NCBI GenBank assembly: GCA_022822275.1
Contig: JAJEBZ010000157.1
Span: forward strand, 1 to 49,666
Direction of reading: 5' to 3'
Source: Candidatus Poribacteria bacterium
Lineage (GTDB): Bacteria > Poribacteria > WGA-4E > WGA-3G
Length of the DNA stretch: 49,666 nucleotides
Under the pieces are notes generated by a model. That model was not told the DNA's origin. It did no database searches and worked only from the letters and a program-made list of their open reading frames with translations. Of the stretch, positions 43,677 through 49,666 are shown piece by piece; the stretch's first letter is position 1, and the number at the start of each line of letters is the position of its first letter. The translations under genes and the position numbers were made by a program.

Positions 43677-44645
43677 ATGTCAGAAACGCACATTCCAGTT
43701 TTGCGAAATGAGGTAGTTGATTTTCTCAAGCCAAAATCGGAGGGTGTTTATGTAGATGCCACCGTTGGTTTAGGTGGACATAGTCGGTGGATTTTAGAAC
43801 AGTCCTCTCCAAGTGGTAGGTTGATTGGTATTGACCTTGATGCACATGCGCTTGCAATCGTTGAAAAAAGGTTGAAAATATTCAAGGAACGGTTCAGTCT
43901 GGTGCAAGGTAACTTTGCCCAAATTCACCGTTTATTGTTAGAATTTGGGATCAGCAAAGTAGATGGAGTATTGTTGGATTTGGGAGTGTCATCGTTGCAG
44001 TTGGATTCTCATGAGAGGGGATTCAGTTTTCAACGAGTAGGACCTTTAGATATGCGAATGGATGTTGGGATGTCTATTTGTGCTGCGGACATTATCAACG
44101 ACTGGTCTTCAGAAATGTTGGCAGATATTTTCAGAAAGTATGGTGAAGAAAGGTTTGCAAAGCGAATTGCGGATAAAATCGTTTCAAAGCGTAAGAAAAA
44201 ACCGATAGAAACCACGCTTCAGCTTGCGGGAATTATTGAGAATGTATATTCTTACAACAATACTCGGTCAAGATTAAAGCAACCACGCAAGGTGAGGAAT
44301 AGGAGTATACATCCAGCGACGCGAGTTTTTCAAGCATTACGTATTGCTGTAAATTCCGAACTTGATAACCTATTGGAAGGTTTGGATGGGGCTGTTGCAG
44401 TATTGAAACCGGGAGGCGTTCTTTGTGTCATTTGTTTTCACTCGCTTGAGGATAGAATAGTAAAACGTCATTTTCATAAGTGTGCGAAAAGTTGTATCTG
44501 TCCTCCGAAGACACCTATCTGTATATGTGAGCATAAGAAGCGTTTGAATATCGTCACAAAACGTCCGGTTGTTCCATCAGAAGATGAGATTGCTTCTAAC
44601 CCGCGAGCGCGTAGTGCTAAATTGCGTGTAGCAACCCGTGTCTAA
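43677..44645 (+). CDS. rsmH: 16S rRNA (cytosine-1402-N4) methyltransferase RsmH
   Basis: A 322-residue enzyme, formerly MraW. HIPVLRNEVVDFLKPKSEGVYVDATVGLGGHSRWILE contains the SAM-binding GLGGHS (31-36). Then LIGIDLDAHALAIVEKRL, GVLLDLGVSSLQLDSHERGFSFQRVGPLDMRMD, RNRSIHPATRVFQALRIAVNSEL, and CFHSLEDRIVKRHF, all hallmarks. Usual first or second gene of the dcw (division and cell wall) cluster; mraZ, which normally precedes it, is absent. GGTGAGG ribosome site. Confidence 0.96.
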   Translation: MSETHIPVLRNEVVDFLKPKSEGVYVDATVGLGGHSRWILEQSSPSGRLIGIDLDAHALAIVEKRLKIFKERFSLVQGNFAQIHRLLLEFGISKVDGVLLDLGVSSLQLDSHERGFSFQRVGPLDMRMDVGMSICAADIINDWSSEMLADIFRKYGEERFAKRIADKIVSKRKKKPIETTLQLAGIIENVYSYNNTRSRLKQPRKVRNRSIHPATRVFQALRIAVNSELDNLLEGLDGAVAVLKPGGVLCVICFHSLEDRIVKRHFHKCAKSCICPPKTPICICEHKKRLNIVTKRPVVPSEDEIASNPRARSAKLRVATRV

Positions 44646-44706
44646 AGACAATGTTTTGATTAAAAATATGTATCAAAATTTTAAAACTTTCGTATAGAAT
44701 TATATA

Positions 44707-45030
44707 ATGCGTACCTCGGAAAATTATACACAACTGTTTGAAGAACCTCCGCAAACTGAACCGAAAGTAGCGATGTTATTTGTCTATATCGTGCTTGGTT
44801 TGTCATTATGTGTTTTTGTTGTGAGCATCTGGTTTTCATCGTATGCAAAGGATGTTGTTTTTCAACAGAGACCGGCTTTTGATGAAGAAAGAGGTAAAAT
44901 TCAGTACGAGATTCAAGCATTGGAGTTAGAAGAAAACGCGTTAGTTGATGTTGAAAGGGTCCGTAAGTTAACTCAAGAATTAGGTTTGGTTGAACCCACA
45001 GGAAAACCGATAGAACTCTTAGATAGGTAG
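44707..45030 (+). CDS. ftsL: FtsL-like bitopic division protein
   Basis: A 107-residue protein: about 20 cytoplasmic residues, one membrane span (AMLFVYIVLGLSLCVFVVSIWF, about 22-43), then a periplasmic helix with coiled-coil character (EERGKIQYEIQALELEENALVDVERVRKLTQELGLVEP). Sequence identity of FtsL homologues is always poor. The call rests on size, topology, the ending ...LGLVEP and its position between rsmH and ftsI. FtsL pairs with FtsB to activate FtsWI. No good ribosome site before the ATG. Confidence 0.75.
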   Translation: MRTSENYTQLFEEPPQTEPKVAMLFVYIVLGLSLCVFVVSIWFSSYAKDVVFQQRPAFDEERGKIQYEIQALELEENALVDVERVRKLTQELGLVEPTGKPIELLDR

Positions 45031-45132
45031 TTTATTTGTATATTGAACGATTAGAAACCCATCTCAGTTTACTTTAATGTTGATGAATGTTTGTTAGCAT
45101 GAAGACATAGTTTTTAGAAAGAAGAGTCATAA

Positions 45133-46989
45133 ATGAAAAACAACACACCCCTCTCAATTCGACGGCTTGTATTCACACTTATTGTTTTGCAGATAGGTTT
45201 TCTTGTATTGGTAGGAAAACTGTTTACGATTCAATATTCTGGACTAAGTGGGGAGTTATTATCACGGAAAGATTGGCGATCTCGTGCAGAACAGGATGTC
45301 AAACGCGGTAAGATTCTTGACCGTCATCAAAGTGTGTTAGGTATCAGCCAAGATACTCTATCGATATCTGTAGATCCAAAGACCTTTAATCGTAAATCGA
45401 ATGCGTATAGTGTCGCAACGGAATTAGCACCTATTTTGGAAGAATCTAAAACTGAGCTGCTTGAAAAGTTAAAACGTAAACAGAACGATCAATATGTAGA
45501 ATTTGTGTGGCTCAAAAAGGATGTTGATTATGAAAAATATGATGATCTACGGAACATTACCAGCAATCATCGCGGACTGAAGATTTCAGTTGAATCCAAA
45601 CGAGTTTACCCGAAAAAGACATTGGCATCGCAAGTTATCGGCTATCTCAATGATGAAAAGAAGGGGGAAGGTATTGAATTTCTGTATGACAAATATCTTG
45701 AGAATCTTCATCCTTCGTTTATAGAACAGACTTCTACTTTAACCACTGTTTCAGCACAAACACAATCTACGACAAACGCACTTAATAACAGTGGTTGTAA
45801 TGTAGTTCTCACCCTTGATGAGTACATTCAGCGAGTTGTTGAGAAGGAACTCGAACAGGGTTGTAAAGAATGGAATGCCCCAAGGGGAACTGCTATAGTA
45901 TTGGCTGTAGATACTTCAGAGATTTTAGCGATGGCAAGTTGTCCATCTTACGACATAAATGACCAGACGAATGCCAGTGAAGATGCAAAACGGAATTTGG
46001 GTATATGGTATGTATTTGAACCGGGATCCATATTTAAGATTATTGCGTCCTCAGCAGTGCTTAATGAAGATATTATGACATCAGAATCTACTGTTTTCTG
46101 TGAATATGGTCGCTTTCGTCTTCCGAACGGTCGTTCTATAAAGGATGTATCAAAAAAAGGATGGTTGTCCCTATCGGAAGTCGTCCAGAAATCAAGTAAT
46201 ATTGGCATGATAAAAATTGTTCAAAAATTGGGTATAGACTCATTCCAGGATTATGTATATAAGTTTGGTTTCGGTAAAAAGACGGGTGTCGATCTGCCTT
46301 ATGAAAAGTTGGGTAACCTTTATGCGTTGAGGAATTGGGATACGAATTCTCTGGGTGCTATTCCATTCGGTCAAGGTATCTCAGTGACTCCACTACAGAT
46401 GGTGAACGCATTAGCCGTCATAGCGAACGGTGGTATATTGCAACGTCCGTATATTACAAAGGAAATTCGGGATGCCCATGGTAATATAGTCCAAAAGAAC
46501 AGACCGACAAATGTACGAAGAGTATTACGTCCAGAAATTGCCAGAACGATGACAGAGATCCTTGTTGGTGTGGTTGAAGAAGGCAGTGGTAAGAGGGCAA
46601 GAATAGAGGGAGTTCGTGTAGCAGGAAAAACCGGTACTGCACAGAAAGCAGAAAAAGGTAAAGGATATAGTGCGGGTAAAGAGGTGATGTCATTTATGGG
46701 GTTTCTTCCCGCTGACGATCCTAAAATAGCAATTATCGTTACGATTGACGAACCTACTGGTGCAAGATTTAGTGGACTGGTTGCTGGACCTGTTTTCAAA
46801 CGGATTGCAACGCAATCGCTAAAATATATTGAAAGGACAGGTTTTCTTGACACCGGTGAAAGAAAAAGAAATAACAGAAACATAAGTAATGTAGTTGAGA
46901 AACCGATTAAAACAGGTAAAGAGAATTCAAGACGTAAGACTACACCACTCTCTGACGACACTCTGGTGAGAAATGGAGAGGGTTTATGA
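45133..46989 (+). CDS. ftsI: Septal peptidoglycan transpeptidase FtsI (PBP3)
   Basis: A 618-residue class B penicillin-binding protein. One N-terminal membrane span (about 11-32), a PBP dimer domain with RGKILDRHQSVLGIS (58-72), then the transpeptidase with SxxK (Ser299-Lys302 in EPGSIFKI), SSN (354-356) and KTGTA (499-503). The tail after about 570 is basic and Asn/Arg-rich and there are no PASTA domains. Cross-links septal peptidoglycan with FtsW. The stop overlaps the next start as ATGA, so murE is translationally coupled. Confidence 0.95.
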   Translation: MKNNTPLSIRRLVFTLIVLQIGFLVLVGKLFTIQYSGLSGELLSRKDWRSRAEQDVKRGKILDRHQSVLGISQDTLSISVDPKTFNRKSNAYSVATELAPILEESKTELLEKLKRKQNDQYVEFVWLKKDVDYEKYDDLRNITSNHRGLKISVESKRVYPKKTLASQVIGYLNDEKKGEGIEFLYDKYLENLHPSFIEQTSTLTTVSAQTQSTTNALNNSGCNVVLTLDEYIQRVVEKELEQGCKEWNAPRGTAIVLAVDTSEILAMASCPSYDINDQTNASEDAKRNLGIWYVFEPGSIFKIIASSAVLNEDIMTSESTVFCEYGRFRLPNGRSIKDVSKKGWLSLSEVVQKSSNIGMIKIVQKLGIDSFQDYVYKFGFGKKTGVDLPYEKLGNLYALRNWDTNSLGAIPFGQGISVTPLQMVNALAVIANGGILQRPYITKEIRDAHGNIVQKNRPTNVRRVLRPEIARTMTEILVGVVEEGSGKRARIEGVRVAGKTGTAQKAEKGKGYSAGKEVMSFMGFLPADDPKIAIIVTIDEPTGARFSGLVAGPVFKRIATQSLKYIERTGFLDTGERKRNNRNISNVVEKPIKTGKENSRRKTTPLSDDTLVRNGEGL

Positions 46990-48545
46990 AACTCAATAAG
47001 CTTCTTGAAGGAATAGAAGTTAGAGAGCTCACTGGCAATCATAATCCCGAAATTACTGGTGTTGTTAGCGATCATCGAAAAGTTAAGCCTGGATATGTAT
47101 TCGTTTGTTACCAAGGTTTGAATGTTGATGGTCACAGTTTTATTGAAGGTGCAATAGGAAACGGTGCAAGAGTAATTGTTTCTGAGAAACGCATACAGCA
47201 CCTACCGCAAGATGTGGCAAGTGTAGTCACCCCTAACGGACGGATAGCACAAGCCGTTTGTGCAGCCAATTGGTATGGAAATCCTGCGAAAAGCTTAAAG
47301 TTAATTGGAATTACTGGAACAAATGGAAAGACCTCAACGGCACATTTAAGTTATGGAATCCTGAAAGCACAAGGATTAAAAGCCTCAGTATTAGGCACCA
47401 TTGGTCATACCATTGGCATAGATGATAAGAGTTCAGGAGAGAACCAACCTTCCAAAATAGAGATACCGGCACTATTGACGACACCTGATGCATTTCAGCT
47501 GCATGCAATGCTAAGAAAGATTGTCGATTCTGGAATAGAGCATGTAGTGATGGAAACCTCGTCTCAAGGACTTGCTCAACACCGATTAGCCGGACTTACA
47601 TTTGACACAGCAGTGTTCACGAACTTAACACAAGATCATCTTGATTACCACGGCACAATGGAAAAATATCTTGCTGCCAAAATGATGTTGTTTGAGCAGT
47701 TACGTCAAGGAGGATTAGCCATATTAAATGCTGATTCTTCTGTTACAGAACAGATAAGACAACATATTTCTGAGGCAAATATTCTAACTTATGGACTTGA
47801 AAAGAAAGCGGATTTAATCGCGCAGAACTTAGAAGTTACTTTAAGAAAGTTGGCATTCACTGCGGCTCTGAATGAAGAAAAACAGGTTAATGATTCAGAT
47901 TTTTCCTATAGAGAGATACAAGCAAAAATGGGATTACTGGGTGCGTATAATATTTACAATGCGCTTGCCGCGATAGGTGTTGGTATACAATACAACTGCA
48001 GTGCTAAGTCTATTAGAGAAGGTCTTGCCAAGACAGTGGTTCCAGGGCGTTTTGAATGTATAAACTTGAATGGAACTCACAACAAAGATTTTGCAGTTAT
48101 TGTTGATTATGCACATACACCTGATGGTTTGGAAAATGTCTTAACGGCGGCGCGTGGTATCACTGAAGGTAGATTAATATCTGTGTTTGGTTGCGGAGGT
48201 GACCGCGATAGAGGGAAACGTCCGAAAATGGGGGCAATATCCACGCAACTTGCCGATATTAGTGTGATTACCTCGGACAACCCGCGAACTGAAAATCCTG
48301 ATGAAATCATATCAGAAATTGTGTCAAAATTGCCACATGATGCAGCATATATCTGTATTTCAGAGAGACGTGAAGCAATTCGAAAGGCAATAACCGATGC
48401 AAATTCGGGTGATGTTGTCGTGATTGCAGGAAAAGGACATGAAAATTATCAAGAAATACATGGAAAAAGATATCCTTTTGATGACAGAAAAGTTGCATTA
48501 GAATTATTGCAACAGAAACCGTTTCATACACAGCAAACATCTTGA
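46986..48545 (+). CDS. murE: UDP-MurNAc-tripeptide ligase MurE (meso-diaminopimelate type)
   Basis: A 519-residue Mur ligase. N-terminal UDP-binding domain (SDHRKVKPGYVFVCYQG), ATP-binding GTNGKTST (111-118), carbamylated-lysine region around EKYLAAKMMLFEQL, and ATDPR-equivalent DNPR (431-434 in SDNPRTENPDEI), the motif that selects meso-diaminopimelate over lysine. The wall is therefore probably of the DAP type. Overlaps ftsI by 4 bp. Confidence 0.96.
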   Translation: MKLNKLLEGIEVRELTGNHNPEITGVVSDHRKVKPGYVFVCYQGLNVDGHSFIEGAIGNGARVIVSEKRIQHLPQDVASVVTPNGRIAQAVCAANWYGNPAKSLKLIGITGTNGKTSTAHLSYGILKAQGLKASVLGTIGHTIGIDDKSSGENQPSKIEIPALLTTPDAFQLHAMLRKIVDSGIEHVVMETSSQGLAQHRLAGLTFDTAVFTNLTQDHLDYHGTMEKYLAAKMMLFEQLRQGGLAILNADSSVTEQIRQHISEANILTYGLEKKADLIAQNLEVTLRKLAFTAALNEEKQVNDSDFSYREIQAKMGLLGAYNIYNALAAIGVGIQYNCSAKSIREGLAKTVVPGRFECINLNGTHNKDFAVIVDYAHTPDGLENVLTAARGITEGRLISVFGCGGDRDRGKRPKMGAISTQLADISVITSDNPRTENPDEIISEIVSKLPHDAAYICISERREAIRKAITDANSGDVVVIAGKGHENYQEIHGKRYPFDDRKVALELLQQKPFHTQQTS

Positions 48546-48569
48546 CGGTAGACGAAGACACAAATTGAC

Positions 48570-49316
48570 ATGTTTACAGAAATCGATAGTTTAAAGGTTG
48601 CCTATCAAGTAAAAGGGAGCGGCACGCCCGTTGTATTACTGCATGGGTGGGGTGGCGAAGCGAACAGTTTTAAACCTGTATTTGACAGGTTATCAAAATC
48701 TTACCAAGTATTTGTGTTGGATCTGCCTGGATTTGGATTAAGTGAGCTTCCACCGCAAGCATGGGATGCTTGTGACTATGCAAGTTTTCTTTCTTCATTC
48801 TTCAATAAACATGGTATTAACAAAGCCCATCTAATAGGACATTCTTACGGAGGAAGAATCTCTATTGTAATGGCATCTACGGAACCAGAAAAAGTTGACA
48901 AGTTGATTTTAGTAGATAGCGCAGGAATTATTCCTCCGCGTTCATCAAAATACTACATACGAGTCGGTTTAGCAAAGATTGGACGGCAATTACGCTGTTT
49001 GGGAGCCGTTGGAAACCGGTTAGCAGATAGCATCTCGCGGCATACAGGTTCAAAAGACTATAGAGAAGCAGGACTGATGAGACCAACAATGGTGAAATCG
49101 GTGAATCAAGATTTAAGACCGTATTTACCCAAGATCAAATCATCTACGTTATTAATTTGGGGAGAAAACGACAAAGACACACCGGTATCTTACGGCAAAA
49201 TCATGGAAGCGGAAATCCCTGATGCTGCATTAGTCGTTCTAAAGGATGCTGGACATTTCTCGTATTTGGATCAATTTCCGCAATTCTGTCAAATTGTGGA
49301 AAACTTTTTAGCATGA
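48570..49316 (+). CDS. Alpha/beta-hydrolase fold protein
   Basis: A 248-residue hydrolase: oxyanion-hole VVLLHGWGGEANSF, nucleophile Ser92 in GHSYGG, acid in IWGENDKDTPVSYG and His in LKDAGHFSYLDQ. The cap region is short and basic (RVGLAKIGRQLRCLGAVGNRLADSISRHTGS). It begins 24 bp after murE, where murF would be expected in a standard dcw cluster, so it is likely co-transcribed with cell-wall genes. Substrate unknown; esterases and C-C hydrolases share this pattern. No signal peptide. Confidence 0.88.
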   Translation: MFTEIDSLKVAYQVKGSGTPVVLLHGWGGEANSFKPVFDRLSKSYQVFVLDLPGFGLSELPPQAWDACDYASFLSSFFNKHGINKAHLIGHSYGGRISIVMASTEPEKVDKLILVDSAGIIPPRSSKYYIRVGLAKIGRQLRCLGAVGNRLADSISRHTGSKDYREAGLMRPTMVKSVNQDLRPYLPKIKSSTLLIWGENDKDTPVSYGKIMEAEIPDAALVVLKDAGHFSYLDQFPQFCQIVENFLA

Positions 49317-49666
49317 ACGAACCTTTGCATTCTTTGATGCATTAGGTTTTGCTGTTGAAATGTAGGCATTAGACAAGGCTCGCAATAAATTATGGTGCTA
49401 CCGATGTTTTTTGTAGCACCATAATTCATTGCGTTTTTGTTATCTAATTTCAGCGATATTGAAACGTAATTTACAGTTATTCAGTTTTATCTGTTGTAGG
49501 TCGCGTAAAAATACTCTGTAAAGTCGACAAACCCTGAATTGGCACAACAATAGTTTTACAATAGTGTTTTCTTAAAAATAGTGTTTTCTTAAAAATGATT
49601 AGCAATATATTTTTTTATATACTCATTGTTATATGTCTTGTAAGGTCTGTCATCAGGACAACTGGT
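49317..49666. other. Gene-free right end of the window
   Basis: 350 bp after the hydrolase gene. It holds the strong terminator at 49381-49438 and, near 49561-49596, a short tandem word (TAGTGTTTTCTTAAAAA twice). No coding sequence recognised; a following gene may start beyond the window. Confidence 0.6.
49381..49438 (+). terminator. Rho-independent terminator ending the cell-wall block
   Basis: 21-nt arms (49381-49401 and 49413-49433) pair at 20 of 21 positions around an 11-nt loop and are followed by TTTTT. The stem contains GGTGCTAC/GTAGCACC, reminiscent of the TTTGTAGCAC hairpin family. Placed 65 bp after the alpha/beta hydrolase stop. Confidence 0.7.

Overview
The window reads as a stretch of chromosome from a Gram-negative-type bacterium of roughly 40% GC. 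The best fit is a Candidatus Poribacteria-like or neighbouring environmental lineage. This is inferred from the gene mix: phytanoyl-CoA dioxygenase, sulfatase, NIPSNAP, creatininase and HpcH-aldolase cassettes, WD40 and leucine-rich secreted proteins, and LPS/outer-membrane genes (LptD, SurA-like, a heptosyltransferase-like GT9). Many intergenic gaps carry short palindromic repeats. No rRNA, phage, IS transposase or CRISPR-Cas genes are visible.

Layout. 50-3232 (-): a single-chain restriction-modification enzyme of the Type ISP/IIG kind. 3233-4239: a repeat-rich divergent promoter region. 4240-6714 (+): NIPSNAP, PhyH and sulfatase cassette. 6904-7137: small antitoxin-like gene. 7212-10668 (-): glycerate kinase and a WD40 exported protein. 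10739-10979 (-): tRNA-Gly, tRNA-Cys, tRNA-Val. 11191-13936 (+): exported or membrane proteins (FnIII lipoprotein, DUF5683-like, DUF3108-like). 13994-25241 (+): mfd followed by three parvulin-type folding factors and an LptD. This is an outer-membrane biogenesis block. 25269-26042: SDR dehydrogenase. 26156-29086: two divergent lipoprotein genes, the second an LRR protein. 29129-30733: orphan DNA methyltransferase. 30773-32358: creatininase and HpcH aldolase, convergent. 32579-36280 (+): FMN reductase, RNase HIII-like, ThiI and GT9. 36311-39299 (-): 14-repeat WD40 protein and M19 dipeptidase. 40243-40986: PP2C phosphatase. 41025-43420 (-): nadD, yacG, yqeK, rsfS. 43677-49316 (+): division/cell-wall block rsmH, ftsL-like, ftsI, murE and an alpha/beta hydrolase.

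Two observations stand out. First, the LptD-like protein carries about 410 extra residues inside the start of its beta-barrel. They hold one clear parvulin prolyl-isomerase domain, a degenerate second one, an acidic linker and what looks like the tail of a third. Immediately upstream lie a SurA-like gene and two parvulin-like lipoproteins, so a chaperone seems to be built into its own classic client. Second, six promoters share a 13-bp core, ACTTTACACACCC or a close variant, at a nearly fixed distance from the -10 box (37-40 bp), while the sequence between differs. They drive the R-M gene, the NIPSNAP cassette, the tRNA operon, both divergent lipoproteins and the dipeptidase. This looks like an unknown activator site or an alternative promoter architecture. 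A transposon-end explanation is possible because in three places two inverted copies bracket a CGCGGATT-rich repeat.

The remaining intergenic DNA contains at least five other small repeat families. Several have compensatory changes that keep the palindrome, which suggests selection on structure.
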